DNA from: Mesorhizobium sp. Root157
GTDB taxonomy: Bacteria > Pseudomonadota > Alphaproteobacteria > Rhizobiales > Rhizobiaceae
Direction of reading: 5' to 3'
NCBI RefSeq assembly: GCF_001427385.1
Contig: NZ_LMGJ01000001.1
Coordinates: 248,001-312,000 of the forward strand
Length of the DNA: 64,000 nt
The notes beneath the pieces are model-generated. The model searched no databases and was not told the DNA's origin. It saw only the letters and a list, made by a program, of their open reading frames with translations. The position numbers and the translations under genes were made by a program. Below are positions 52,002-60,047 of this stretch, in pieces. Position 1 is the first letter of the stretch. Each line of letters opens with the position of its first letter.

Positions 52002-52192
52002 ACGATGCAACTTTCCGTTTTTACCACGACGCTATCGAAGCCCGCAGGGAAGCGCATTTCGTCATGCGTTCGAAGCTTCCCGGCTGGCGCATCCATGCCC
52101 GCGCCGCGCTCCGCAGGGCAATCATCAAATGGCAGGACTACGCCAAAGCTAGAAGGCTGCATGATGACCAACTACCTGTATCTGGATATTGA
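51998..52192 (+). CDS. Small basic helical phage protein
   Basis: 64 residues, Arg-rich helix (DAIEARREAHFVMRSKLPGW, then ARAALRRAIIKWQDYAKARR). ATGA overlap with the gene before it; the last 32 bases overlap the exonuclease start. May bind nucleic acid; not recognised. Confidence 0.55.
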   Translation: MNDATFRFYHDAIEARREAHFVMRSKLPGWRIHARAALRRAIIKWQDYAKARRLHDDQLPVSGY

Positions 52193-52838
52193 GACGATCC
52201 CGACTTCCGATGCTGAAAAGGTCGCGGAAATCGCGGCGTCGATCACCTGTCCCGGCAATATCTCCAAGCCTGAAAGCATCGCCGCTTGGGAGACAGAGAA
52301 GAAGCCGAAGCTAGTCGACGAAGCGGTTGCAAAGACCTCTTTCTCCGGTGCCTATGGCAAGGTGTGCTGCATCGGCTGGGCGTGGGATAGCTTCGAAGCC
52401 TGTTCGACCATCGGCGCGGATGAGCGCGAAGTCATTCAGTCGGCGTTCGACCGGATCGGCGGCAATCTGGCGCGCGTTCCGATTGTAACGGTTGTCGGTC
52501 ACTACGTCGCCAATTTCGATCTGCGCTTTCTCATGCAGCGCGCAATCGTGCTGGGCGTCACCCTGCCCTCATGGTTCCCGCGCGATCCCAAGCCTTGGAG
52601 CCGGGAAGTATTCGACACCATGACGGCATGGGCGGGCGCGAAGGAAAGCATCAGCCTCGACAATCTCTGCAAGGTTCTCGGCATCCCCGGCAAGGACGGC
52701 GTTGACGGCTCGATGGTCGCCGGCATGTGGCAGCGCGGAGAGTTTGACGCGATTGCCTCTTACTGCCGCGACGACGTTGAGCGTGTTCGGAACGTGCATC
52801 GCAAGATGCAGGTGGCGTTCGGGGAGTTGGCGGCATGA
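52161..52838 (+). CDS. 3'-5' exonuclease, PolB-exo-like (DEDD)
   Basis: 225 residues. The DEDD set is visible: YLDIETIP near residue 10, HYVANFDLRFL in the middle, and YCRDDVERVR near the end (YxxxD type). This is the predicted PolB-like exonuclease family found in phage recombination modules. Two adjacent ATGs (52161, 52164). Its stop overlaps the start of the Rad52-like gene by 4 bases. Confidence 0.8.
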   Translation: MMTNYLYLDIETIPTSDAEKVAEIAASITCPGNISKPESIAAWETEKKPKLVDEAVAKTSFSGAYGKVCCIGWAWDSFEACSTIGADEREVIQSAFDRIGGNLARVPIVTVVGHYVANFDLRFLMQRAIVLGVTLPSWFPRDPKPWSREVFDTMTAWAGAKESISLDNLCKVLGIPGKDGVDGSMVAGMWQRGEFDAIASYCRDDVERVRNVHRKMQVAFGELAA

Positions 52839-53566
52839 GCGACAATCTCGCGCTATGGAACGCAGTCGAACAGACGCCGCCAAGCCAGGTAAAGCCCATC
52901 ACCGGCAAGGCGTATCAAGGCACGTCTCCAAAGCCGTACTACCTTGTCCAGAAGGCGACCGAGACGTTCGGCCCTATCGGCATCGGGTGGGGTTTCTCAA
53001 TTGTAGACGAGCGGATCGAGGAAGGCGCTGGAGGCGAGCGGATGAGCATCGCCCGCGTCAAGGTCTGGTTCAATTGGAACGGCGAGCGCGGCGAAGTCGA
53101 GCATATCGGTGGCACTTCGTTCTCTGGCATTCGTAGCAGCGGCAAGCCGTTCACCGACGAGGACGCCCCGAAGAAATCAGTCACCGACGCTCTCATCAAG
53201 GCGTTGTCGATGATTGGGTTTGCCGGCGATATTTTCATGGGCCGATACGATGACAGCAAGTATGTCGCGGACCTGAAAGCCGAAGAACGCGAACAGGCAA
53301 AGCCGAAAGCCAGCGCCGCCGAGCAAAAGCGCGGTCTTGAGGCTATCGAAGCTGATCTGCTCGACTGTCACACCATCGCGGACGTGAACAAGTGCGCCAA
53401 GATTTGGGCGTCGATCATGGATCGTGACGGATGGTCCAAGGACTATCGCGACACGGCCATTCCGAAGTTCGCGACACGGCGCGCGGCGCTGGCGGCTGAT
53501 GACGAAATTCCCGACTTCCCCGGCGACCGACCGGCGTTAGCCGGTCACCCAATCATGGCAGGCTGA
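52835..53566 (+). CDS. Rad52-like single-strand annealing protein
   Basis: 243 residues. The pattern KPYYLVQKATETFGPIGIGW, a beta sheet, then DALIKALSMIGFAGDIFMGR is the core of Rad52/Sak-type annealing proteins (the region A-t-D-A-l-K-A-l with FG/G and a Y/F end). A linker and a C-terminal helical domain follow. With the exonuclease before it and SSB-like protein after, it forms a recombination set. Confidence 0.68.
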   Translation: MSDNLALWNAVEQTPPSQVKPITGKAYQGTSPKPYYLVQKATETFGPIGIGWGFSIVDERIEEGAGGERMSIARVKVWFNWNGERGEVEHIGGTSFSGIRSSGKPFTDEDAPKKSVTDALIKALSMIGFAGDIFMGRYDDSKYVADLKAEEREQAKPKASAAEQKRGLEAIEADLLDCHTIADVNKCAKIWASIMDRDGWSKDYRDTAIPKFATRRAALAADDEIPDFPGDRPALAGHPIMAG

Positions 53567-53567
53567 C

Positions 53568-53852
53568 ATGGCTTACGAGCAAAAAGACAATTCCGGCACC
53601 CTGTTCAAGAATGACAGGCGCGAGAAGGACAGTCACCCTCACGCCACCGGCACGGCGCTGATCGACGGCGTTGAATATTGGGTGAGCGCGTGGACCAAGG
53701 AAGGCCAGAAAGGCCGCTTCCAGTCCCTCGCTTTCAAGCGGAAAGAGCAGAGGCAGGAACAGAAGCCTCGCCAGCAATCCTACGCAGAACAGAGTGGCGG
53801 CACCTACGGCCATCAGCCTGCCGATCTCGACAATGACGAGGTGCCGTTCTGA
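53568..53852 (+). CDS. Small protein with SSB-like acidic C-terminus
   Basis: 94 residues: beta-rich start (NSGTLFKNDRREKDSHPHAT, then GVEYWVSAWTKEG), a Gln/Arg-rich middle and the tail ADLDNDEVPF, like the SSB tip that recruits partner proteins. It lies between the annealing protein and NinB. It may stand in for SSB; inference from tail and place. Confidence 0.65.
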   Translation: MAYEQKDNSGTLFKNDRREKDSHPHATGTALIDGVEYWVSAWTKEGQKGRFQSLAFKRKEQRQEQKPRQQSYAEQSGGTYGHQPADLDNDEVPF

Positions 53853-54286
53853 TGGAAAAGCAACGCTATATCCTCATCAGCGATCAGGTACGCCAGAACG
53901 CCATGCGTGCCGTCCACATCGCCCCTGTCGGTTATGCCGTAACAGTATCGCCAGCAACGCGCAGCCTCGATCAGAACGCCAAGTTTCACGCGATCTGTTC
54001 CGATCTGTCCAAGTCGCAAATGAAGTGGGCCGGCAAGCGCCGTTCGCTGGAAGAATGGAAAGTGCTGCTCATCAGCGCTCATGCCGTCGCCACCAATAGC
54101 AAGGGCGAAGTTATCCCCGGCCTCGAAGGCGAGTTCGTCGCAATCCGCGAAAGCAGCGCCCGTATGACAGTAGGACGCGCCGCCAGCCTTATCACCTATG
54201 CGCTGGCGTTCTGCGACACGAACGGCATCGAACTGACCGAGACGGCCAAGGGCGGATTCCTCGATCTGGAACGGAGGGTCGCATGA
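53852..54286 (+). CDS. ninB: NinB-family recombination protein
   Basis: 144 residues. The NinB pattern SPATRSLDQNAKFHAICSDL is followed by WKVLLISAHAVATN and later LITYALAFCDTNGIELTE. In lambda, NinB (Orf) helps the Red proteins load on SSB-coated DNA. The neighbouring genes fit that job. Confidence 0.85.
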   Translation: MEKQRYILISDQVRQNAMRAVHIAPVGYAVTVSPATRSLDQNAKFHAICSDLSKSQMKWAGKRRSLEEWKVLLISAHAVATNSKGEVIPGLEGEFVAIRESSARMTVGRAASLITYALAFCDTNGIELTETAKGGFLDLERRVA

Positions 54287-54450
54287 ATGCCGACGGTGGA
54301 GCCAAGACGACAGAACTCGCGGCCATTTTCGGAGTCTCATACCCGACAATCAAGGACATCACGAAGATGCGCAGTTGGCTGCACCTTCCGCCAGTCCGCA
54401 TGTCGAAAGCGCGAATTGAAGAAATCGTTAACTATGCGAGGGCGGCATGA
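54283..54450 (+). CDS. 55-residue helix-turn-helix protein
   Basis: Frame MNADGGAKTTELAAIFGVSY then PTIKDITKMRSWLHLPPVRM and a final helix. The first part reads as a helix-turn-helix. ATGA overlaps at both ends. Confidence 0.6.
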   Translation: MNADGGAKTTELAAIFGVSYPTIKDITKMRSWLHLPPVRMSKARIEEIVNYARAA

Positions 54451-54650
54451 CACTTTCCCGCATAATTGCAGACGTGGTGTGGTTTTGGCAGCGCCGTCAC
54501 AACCCGATGTGTGCCCTGCCGGAATGGCGCGAAGGGAATGAAATCGAACGGCGTGGCCATCGCACCGGTTGCACGCAGGCAGTCGGTCGCGCCCGCAAAG
54601 CCAAGCGCCAGGCTGTCCACGCGGCCCTTGGCCGGAAGGCGGTGCAGTGA
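54447..54650 (+). CDS. Small basic phage protein
   Basis: 67 residues: a hydrophobic start (MTLSRIIADVVWFWQRRHNP) then an Arg/Lys-rich tail (GRARKAKRQAVHAALGRKA). Overlaps neighbours by ATGA and TGATG. Not recognised. Confidence 0.5.
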   Translation: MTLSRIIADVVWFWQRRHNPMCALPEWREGNEIERRGHRTGCTQAVGRARKAKRQAVHAALGRKAVQ

Positions 54651-55063
54651 TGGCCCGCACCGTCGACGAGTGGATCGGCAAGACCGACGATCAGCGCGCA
54701 CCACCTCGCATCCGTCAGCGCATATTCGATGACTGCGGCGGCAAGTGTCATATCTGCGGCGTCGTCATCATCGGCAAGAAATGGGCGCTGGATCACGTTA
54801 CGGCACTCGTAAACGGCGGCGAGAACAGGCAGGCCAATCTCAAGCCAGTCCACATCACCTGTCATGCGGTCAAAACGGCTTCTGATGTGGCCGAGAAGGC
54901 CAAGGTCGCGGCCATTCGCGGCAAGCACATCGGCGCTGTCCGTCCCTCATCCTCGCTATCGACCCGCGACAGGCCGAAGCCTCCCAAGACCCTCACGAAA
55001 CCAATGCCGCCCCGCGTCAAAGACGTGTTTGGCCGGCGTATCATCCCCGAGGCAAGATCATGA
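54650..55063 (+). CDS. HNH endonuclease, phage
   Basis: 137 residues from the ATG at 54650. CxxC zinc pair in GGKCHICG, HNH core in KKWALDHVTALVNGGENRQA, then NLKPVHITCH. Basic Pro-rich tail. Simple HNH enzyme of the type kept in phage early regions. Confidence 0.85.
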   Translation: MARTVDEWIGKTDDQRAPPRIRQRIFDDCGGKCHICGVVIIGKKWALDHVTALVNGGENRQANLKPVHITCHAVKTASDVAEKAKVAAIRGKHIGAVRPSSSLSTRDRPKPPKTLTKPMPPRVKDVFGRRIIPEARS

Positions 55064-55308
55064 CCACACTGGACCCGCGCGCCCTCGAAGCCGGCGCACC
55101 TACGGCTATGGGAGGCGGTAGGATGAAGCTGCTAGGCGGTCGCCCTATGAAGCTTATGGGCTTTGCGTTCACCGACATAGTAGTCGGGAAACCCGTTTTC
55201 TATTGGCAGGACACTCTTGGCCGAGACTGGCTTGCTCACGGCGCTTGGTCGATATTCCGAGTGCCTGCTGGTCGCTCCATACTGGATGGAGGGCGGGATG
55301 GTGAGTGA
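55060..55308 (+). CDS. Small phage protein
   Basis: 82 residues. Gly/Met-rich start, then an ordered part (MKLMGFAFTDIVVGKPVFYW, then DTLGRDWLAHGAWSIFRV) that looks beta-structured. ATGA overlap with the HNH gene. Not recognised. Confidence 0.5.
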   Translation: MTTLDPRALEAGAPTAMGGGRMKLLGGRPMKLMGFAFTDIVVGKPVFYWQDTLGRDWLAHGAWSIFRVPAGRSILDGGRDGE

Positions 55309-55465
55309 GAAAAGGCCAGATCAACTCAAGGAAATACCCGGCGAACTCGAATGGTTCGAGGGTGAGTTGCGAGAAGTCCTAGATGCGTCCCGCTACGGAT
55401 GGTGGCGTTTCCACAAGCATTATGATCGCGATGGCTACTGCGATAATCCAGCAAGGGGATATTGA
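55298..55465 (+). CDS. 55-residue phage protein
   Basis: Starts at the ATG at 55298 behind GGAGGGCGGG: MVSEKRPDQLKEIPGELEWF, then a helix and Trp/Tyr/His-rich end (GWWRFHKHYDRDGYCDNPA). The longer open frame starting at 55217 lacks support. Not recognised. Confidence 0.5.
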   Translation: MVSEKRPDQLKEIPGELEWFEGELREVLDASRYGWWRFHKHYDRDGYCDNPARGY

Positions 55466-55467
55466 CC

Positions 55468-56109
55468 ATGACCGAACCCCTCACCCTTGCGCAGCGGTTG
55501 CGCGAACATGCCATTCGTTGTGATGACAATGCTTCGTCTGGCTGCAATGTCGAATTTGTAGAGCCGATGAAGGCTTGGGACGACTTCGCCATAGATTTCC
55601 GAATTGCCGCCACCCGCATCGAAGCCGACGCCGCCTTCATCGAAGTCGACGCCGCCTTCATCGCCTCTCTCCGCGCTGACAACAAGGCGCTGACGGACGA
55701 GCGACGTGAAATCCTAGATCGCTCGATGATGATGTTTGACGCCAAGAACTATTGGCGGGACCGCGCCACCGCCGCCGAGGCCAAGCTGGCTAAGGTGGAG
55801 GCGCGAGTGCGGACCGGCGATGCGGCGGCGCACATCGTTGCAGAGTTCGCCGCGCTGGTCCCTCTCTCCGAAACAATTCCAGCTACCGTCACAGGTCGGT
55901 CGCTCATCGAATGGTTCAAAGCAGCACTAGACGAGCGTGACGTTCTCGGGCCCGACCGGGACCGCCTCTCTGCCGAACTGGCAGAAGCGCGGAAGGAGCG
56001 GGACCGCTACAGGGCCGGCTTACAGACGCTCGCTACCAGCTTCTACAAAGAGGACCAGCATCAGGACTACGCCAAGCACGTCCTCGCCAGCAAGGAGGCC
56101 AGCCGATGA
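55468..56109 (+). CDS. Long helical phage protein
   Basis: 213 residues from the ATG at 55468, with AAGGGG upstream. Mostly helix and coiled coil; it contains a short internal repeat (EADAAFI, EVDAAFI). The C-terminal part (RDRYRAGLQTLATSFYKEDQ) recurs in small phage proteins. No enzyme motif. Confidence 0.55.
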   Translation: MTEPLTLAQRLREHAIRCDDNASSGCNVEFVEPMKAWDDFAIDFRIAATRIEADAAFIEVDAAFIASLRADNKALTDERREILDRSMMMFDAKNYWRDRATAAEAKLAKVEARVRTGDAAAHIVAEFAALVPLSETIPATVTGRSLIEWFKAALDERDVLGPDRDRLSAELAEARKERDRYRAGLQTLATSFYKEDQHQDYAKHVLASKEASR

Positions 56110-56435
56110 GCGCGACCGCGAGAATACTGGACGTTATGTGCGCCGCCAACGGCCATAAGAACCTCCCCGTCATCGTGGGCAAGGATCGCTACCTTGTAGA
56201 GCTGGCTCTGCTTCGCCTTGTACAGACGAGCGGCTACCGCATCCTTGGCCCTGATGAACTGGACCCGGTGACGGTAGAACGGTGCGCGGCGATTGCCGAC
56301 AAGCGAGCCAGGATAGCCGCGACTGTATCGCACGAAGCGGCGGTTGCTCTGCTCGTTGTCCTGCCCGGAGCCATCCGCGCACTCTCCCCGGAGGCTCCCC
56401 AGCCGGAAGCCAAGGAGGCCCGCGATGCTGAGTGA
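56106..56435 (+). CDS. Phage protein of unknown function
   Basis: 109 residues, mostly helical with an acidic Pro-rich tail: KNLPVIVGKDRYLVELALLR, then VSHEAAVALLVVLPGAIRAL. ATGA overlap upstream; its end overlaps the next start. Not recognised. Confidence 0.5.
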   Translation: MSATARILDVMCAANGHKNLPVIVGKDRYLVELALLRLVQTSGYRILGPDELDPVTVERCAAIADKRARIAATVSHEAAVALLVVLPGAIRALSPEAPQPEAKEARDAE

Positions 56436-56637
56436 ACCCGGCAAAAACCCATCTCTGGTCAGATTCCTACAGGCGTGGGCAAGCAACCCTATCCCGGCAC
56501 ATATCCTGTCGGCAGGCGCGGATATCATGGAAATGGACGAATATGAGCCGGAACGCCGCGTCCATCAGATCGTTCAAAAGTGCGTCATCCTTTGGATCGA
56601 GGAAGCAGGCCGTTCAGCGCTTGAGGATCAGCGATGA
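56425..56637 (+). CDS. Small phage protein
   Basis: 70 residues from the ATG at 56425, behind AAGGAGG. Helical (SLVRFLQAWASNPIPAHILS, then HQIVQKCVILWIEEAGRSAL). Its stop overlaps the excisionase-like start (ATGA). Confidence 0.5.
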   Translation: MLSEPGKNPSLVRFLQAWASNPIPAHILSAGADIMEMDEYEPERRVHQIVQKCVILWIEEAGRSALEDQR

Positions 56638-56984
56638 GCAGGGCGCTCGCACTCGATTTCATCACACCGGAAGAACTGGCATCGAAAACCGGCTGGTCGC
56701 CCCGGCGCGTCCGCGAAATCGCGAGGGGGCTTGGCGCTTGCCGGATTATGGGCAATCGTATGGTGCTCACCGATGATGACGTTGCCGCAATTCTGGAAGC
56801 AAGCAGGCCATGCCCCTCAAAATCTATCGCAGAGGCGAAATCTGGCACTACAGCGGCACCGTTGCCAAGAGGCGATTTCGCGGAACTACAGGAACTTCTG
56901 ACAAAGAGGAAGCGCTCCGCTTCACCTCAGAATTTGAAGCCCGTCAGCGAGCAGGTAATCTCTATGGCCCGGAAGCGGTCCTAA
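56634..56984 (+). CDS. Excisionase-like helix-turn-helix protein
   Basis: 116 residues. A MerR/Xis-type winged helix at residues 8-55 (FITPEELASKTGWSPRRVRE, GNRMVLTDDDVAAILEA), followed by a Lys/Ser-rich tail. Its last 175 bases overlap the integrase start in another frame. Size, fold and place directly before int suggest it controls excision direction. Confidence 0.7.
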   Translation: MSRALALDFITPEELASKTGWSPRRVREIARGLGACRIMGNRMVLTDDDVAAILEASRPCPSKSIAEAKSGTTAAPLPRGDFAELQELLTKRKRSASPQNLKPVSEQVISMARKRS

Positions 56985-57838
56985 CCTTCGCGCAGGCCGC
57001 AATCCTGTATCTCAAAGCCGAGAAGAACGACCGGTTTGTCCTGAAGGTCGCATCCTACTGGAAGAACACGCCTGTGCGGCAAATCAACGGCGGTGCGGTG
57101 CGGCAGGCGGCAATCGTCCTGCATCCGAATGCAGGCGGCGCGACCCGCAACCGGCAAGTGATCGTCCCGACGCAAGCCATCATTAATTTCGCCGCGTCCC
57201 TCGATCTCTGCCGAAATCTGAAGGTGAAACGGTTCCCAGTCATCACCAAGCGCAAAGAGCCGGTGACGTGGGAGTGGGTGCAGAAATTCATGGGCGCGGC
57301 TTCGCCCCACATGGGCGCGTTAGCCTGCTTCATGTTTCTGACTGGCGCGCGGGTATCAGAGGCGCTGGACGTTCGATGGAAGGACGTTGACCTACATGCG
57401 CGGCGCGCAGTCATCAGGCAGGGGAAGCTCGGAGGCGATGAGCGCAGCGCGCATTTGCCGCCAGTGCTGGTCGCTGCGATTGCCAACATCAAAAGCAACC
57501 GGGAGCCAGGGGAAAAGGTTTTTGGATATTCGAGCCGAGACACAGCAAAGCCTGTCTGGCGAGCCGCGTGCAAGCGGGCCAAGATCAAGCAGCTATCCTA
57601 TCACGCCTGCCGTCACGGCTTTGCCACGGCGATGCTTCATTCGGGCGTTGACCCGATCACGGTTGCCAAGCTGGGAGGCTGGAAGGATGCCAAGCATGTG
57701 TTTGTCACATACGGCCACGCGATGCATGACGACACGCTCGCGGATAAAATTGTCACAAAAACTGACACAAACGGCGTCGACGAGAAGGACAATTCCAGTC
57801 GACAAGACCGATTAAATGCAGCAAGATCAAATAGTTAA
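56810..57838 (+). CDS. int: Tyrosine integrase
   Basis: 342 residues. Arm-type beta domain at the start (KIYRRGEIWHYSGTVAKRRF), core-binding domain to about 145, then the catalytic domain with R181 (TGARVSE), H265 and R268 (HACRHG), W291 (LGGWKD) and nucleophile Y301 (VTYGHA). All catalytic residues are present. It lies 40 bases from attR. Its 3' end contains a TGACACA copy that may be an arm-type site. Confidence 0.93.
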   Translation: MPLKIYRRGEIWHYSGTVAKRRFRGTTGTSDKEEALRFTSEFEARQRAGNLYGPEAVLTFAQAAILYLKAEKNDRFVLKVASYWKNTPVRQINGGAVRQAAIVLHPNAGGATRNRQVIVPTQAIINFAASLDLCRNLKVKRFPVITKRKEPVTWEWVQKFMGAASPHMGALACFMFLTGARVSEALDVRWKDVDLHARRAVIRQGKLGGDERSAHLPPVLVAAIANIKSNREPGEKVFGYSSRDTAKPVWRAACKRAKIKQLSYHACRHGFATAMLHSGVDPITVAKLGGWKDAKHVFVTYGHAMHDDTLADKIVTKTDTNGVDEKDNSSRQDRLNAARSNS

Positions 57839-57877
57839 TATGGTCGACGAAATACGAATATTTGTGCCATCTATACA

Positions 57878-57909
57878 CCCCTCGTTGGGGAGGGGTGGCC
57901 CACGGACGG
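57878..57909. repeat. attR core, 32-bp direct repeat
   Basis: Identical to attL (15150-15181). It is followed at once by the former serC promoter (host side), so the bacterial DNA resumes at 57910. The host order before integration would have been serC, leader, promoter, then the barrel-protein gene. Confidence 0.88.
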
Positions 57910-57937
57910 CGATATTCTCTCAGCGGCCGGGCGTCAA
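57909..57937 (-). promoter_or_regulatory. Displaced original serC promoter
   Basis: On the minus strand TTGACG (57932-57937), 17 bases, TATCGC (57909-57914). The start of transcription would fall at the 5' end of the core, which is the start of the serC leader. It now reads through attR into the 3' end of the integrase gene, on the antisense strand. Confidence 0.65.
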
Positions 57938-58000
57938 GAGAAAAGTTTTTGTCGTTTCCGGGATATGGTCACAGGTGGCGGCAACCTCGCCTTCAACGAA

Positions 58001-58025
58001 AAACGGCGGGCCAAGCCCGCCGTTT
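58001..58025 (-). terminator. Terminator of the first barrel-protein gene
   Basis: An 11-bp stem (AAACGGCGGGC with GCCCGCCGTTT) with a 3-base loop, ending in TTTTT on the minus strand, 21 bases after the stop at 58046. Strong intrinsic terminator. Confidence 0.9.
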
Positions 58026-58045
58026 CGCATGAAATCACCGCTGGC

Positions 58046-58798
58046 TTACCAGAGGTCGTAGCGCAAGCCGACCTTGAACTGGTGATTGTCGATGCCCTCG
58101 TGGATCGAATAGGCCGACGGGCTGTCGAGCCGCGCATATTCGGCATCGGGTGCGGACATGTACTGATAGCCGAGATCGACGACGACGTTCTTGGATACCT
58201 GATAGGCAAAGCCCGCATTCAACGTGTAGGCCAGCGAATACTGGGTCTTGCTGTCGGAGAACAGCACGTCGTTGGTATCGTCGGCCAGGTCATCGTAGTT
58301 GACCGACAGGCTCCGCTTGCTCTGGAATACGCCGACGCCCGCGCCGATGTACGGCGTGACGCCGACATAGGTGCCGAGATCGACATAGCCGTTGACCATC
58401 ATGGTGCGCGCGCTGTTTTCTGCGCTCGCAGTTCCTAACGACGGGACGAGAGGATCATCGACCGCAACACTGACTTCGTTGCCTGGCAGCAGCCCGACAT
58501 TGATGTCGCCGCGCAGATAGTCGTTGAAGTGGTAGCCGAAGCCGACGCTGGCGAAGACCGGCTTATCCCGCTCCGAATAAGCGACCGTCGGCGAACCGAA
58601 ATCGACATTCCGGTAGGTCTCGTCCGGCAGATAGGCGACGTCGCCGCGCAGGTACCAGCCCGAACCGATCTCGACGGGCGTGTATTCCGGCGCCTGGTCG
58701 ACATAGATCGGCGGATCATAGTCGGCCGCGAAAACCGCCGTGACCGGAAGCAACGCTGTCGCGGTCAATGCCAACGCAATGCGAGATTTCAGGTTCAT
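58046..58798 (-). CDS. Outer-membrane beta-barrel protein (Omp25/Omp31-like)
   Basis: 250 residues with a Sec signal (IALALTATALLPVTAVFA). Then Tyr/Pro-rich linker and an eight-strand barrel pattern: GWYLRGDVAYLPDETYRN, ASVGFGYHFNDYLRGDINVG, VTPYIGAGVGVF, VVDLGYQYM. It ends FKVGLRYDLW, the C-terminal aromatic signal for barrel assembly. Rhizobial proteins of this family are abundant surface proteins. Confidence 0.85.
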   Translation of the reverse strand: MNLKSRIALALTATALLPVTAVFAADYDPPIYVDQAPEYTPVEIGSGWYLRGDVAYLPDETYRNVDFGSPTVAYSERDKPVFASVGFGYHFNDYLRGDINVGLLPGNEVSVAVDDPLVPSLGTASAENSARTMMVNGYVDLGTYVGVTPYIGAGVGVFQSKRSLSVNYDDLADDTNDVLFSDSKTQYSLAYTLNAGFAYQVSKNVVVDLGYQYMSAPDAEYARLDSPSAYSIHEGIDNHQFKVGLRYDLW

Positions 58799-58959
58799 GT
58801 CACCAACTCCCGAAGTTGGCGCTGGTGGAATCAGTCAATACCCAGCCGCCGGTTCGAGAGTATTGTTAACCATACAGGTTAAGTGGCGGTTAAGGATAAC
58901 GAGACGTTACGAAATGAATTCGACGCCGCCACACATGAGGTTTGTAAGCCCAAAATAAA

Positions 58960-58983
58960 ACCGCCCGGCTTTGACCGGGCGGT
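58960..58983 (-). terminator. Terminator of the second barrel-protein gene
   Basis: ACCGCCCGG/CCGGGCGGT with a 6-base loop and TTTTATTTT on the minus strand, 27 bases after the stop at 59010. Confidence 0.9.
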
Positions 58984-59009
58984 ATCTTGGAGAACTGCGG
59001 GAGCGGCGA

Positions 59010-59882
59010 TTACTTGGTGTAGATCGGCTCCGGTTCGTAAGCGACGGTCTGCGGTTCGTCGCACTTGCTGTTGCCGCTGAATGAATAGCGCAGGCCGCCG
59101 CGCACCTCATGCACGTTGATGCCTTTGTCGAAGCCCGGCCCAGCACCGCCGCCAGCGTCGATGTCGAACATCCTGCCGCCATTGATGTGGCTGAAGCGAT
59201 AGCCGACGTCGAGATCGAGGTTGCGGGTCAGGCAGTAGGAGGCACCGGCCGACAGCGAGTAGGCGAAGCGCCAGCCCTTGCCGCCGCGATGCGTTGTCTC
59301 GGTGCAGGTAGTGGGGTCGGTAGGATCGGTACAAATCGAATTGTTCAGGTCATCCCACTTCACGCGCGCACCGCCGATACCGCCGCCGATGTAAGGGGTG
59401 ACCTTGTACCAGGTTCCAAGGTCGACATAGGCGTTGGCGAGGAGCAGCAACGCAGAATAGGCCGTGGTGTCGGTCGAAACGCAGGTGACGCCCGGTGCAG
59501 GCGGCACGCAGTCGCCCACGGTCGCGCCGCGGAACTTGGACTTGGCCAGCCAGTCCAATGTCACGTCGGTGCGCAGATGCTCGTTGATCTGGTAGCCGAC
59601 ACCGGCTCCGGCAGAAAAGGCGCTTTTCAGGTTGCCGTCGGTGAAGCTGTTGGTTCCAGGAGGCGGTCCGTAAACGATGTAGTCCGCGCCACGGAACTTC
59701 GACCAGTGATAGTCGATGTCGCCGCGAAGATACCAGCCGCCATAGTCCGCCGCAGCCTCCTGATAGACGACAGGCGGGGGAGCCTGCTCTACCATCGGCT
59801 CCATGATGTCGGCAGCGAGCACCGGACCGGCAAGACCGATCGCGACACCAGCCAACATCGCCTTCTTTGCGAAACTGAACAT
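59010..59882 (-). CDS. Outer-membrane beta-barrel protein (Omp25/Omp31-like paralogue)
   Basis: 290 residues from the ATG at 59882; the open frame runs 25 codons further up without support. Signal peptide AMLAGVAIGLAGPVLA, then the barrel: GWYLRGDIDYHWSKFRG, SAGAGVGYQINEHLRTDVTL, VTPYIGGGIGGARVKW, LDVGYRFSHINGG. After the last strand (VRGGLRYSF) there is an extra 20-residue tail with one Cys, seen in some rhizobial paralogues. Two Cys-bearing loops could form disulfides. Confidence 0.85.
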   Translation of the reverse strand: MFSFAKKAMLAGVAIGLAGPVLAADIMEPMVEQAPPPVVYQEAAADYGGWYLRGDIDYHWSKFRGADYIVYGPPPGTNSFTDGNLKSAFSAGAGVGYQINEHLRTDVTLDWLAKSKFRGATVGDCVPPAPGVTCVSTDTTAYSALLLLANAYVDLGTWYKVTPYIGGGIGGARVKWDDLNNSICTDPTDPTTCTETTHRGGKGWRFAYSLSAGASYCLTRNLDLDVGYRFSHINGGRMFDIDAGGGAGPGFDKGINVHEVRGGLRYSFSGNSKCDEPQTVAYEPEPIYTK

Positions 59883-60047
59883 CCTCGTCACCCCTGAATG
59901 TCGGGACCCAAAACCCGCCCGAAACTGATTGAGTTCGACGTGGATAATGAATTGCAAAAGTTAAAGGCCGTTTAACCTTGAAAATTAACCATGAAACCTT
60001 GCATTTGCGGTCGTGCGCATAGCCGCTCGCCGTCCGCGCTCATGAAA

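Larger units (their letters stand above)
15150..57909. mobile_element. Complete-looking temperate podovirus prophage
   Basis: The limits are the two 32-bp core copies. Inside are lysis, virion hydrolase, ejection, tail hub, adaptor, P22-type coat, scaffold, portal, terminase, replication, recombination, immunity, excisionase-like and integrase genes. There is no tape-measure or sheath gene, which points to a short-tailed (podovirus) particle. No structural gene shows a break; the only visible insertion is the IS1595-family element at 38880-41687 in a space between modules. Confidence 0.92.

Noticed and set aside
15150..57909. The 32-bp direct repeat as a dispersed rhizobial intergenic repeat rather than an attachment site
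   Set aside because: The copies exactly bound a full phage gene set, the integrase adjoins one copy, and one copy is the serC leader itself; a dispersed repeat would not explain this.
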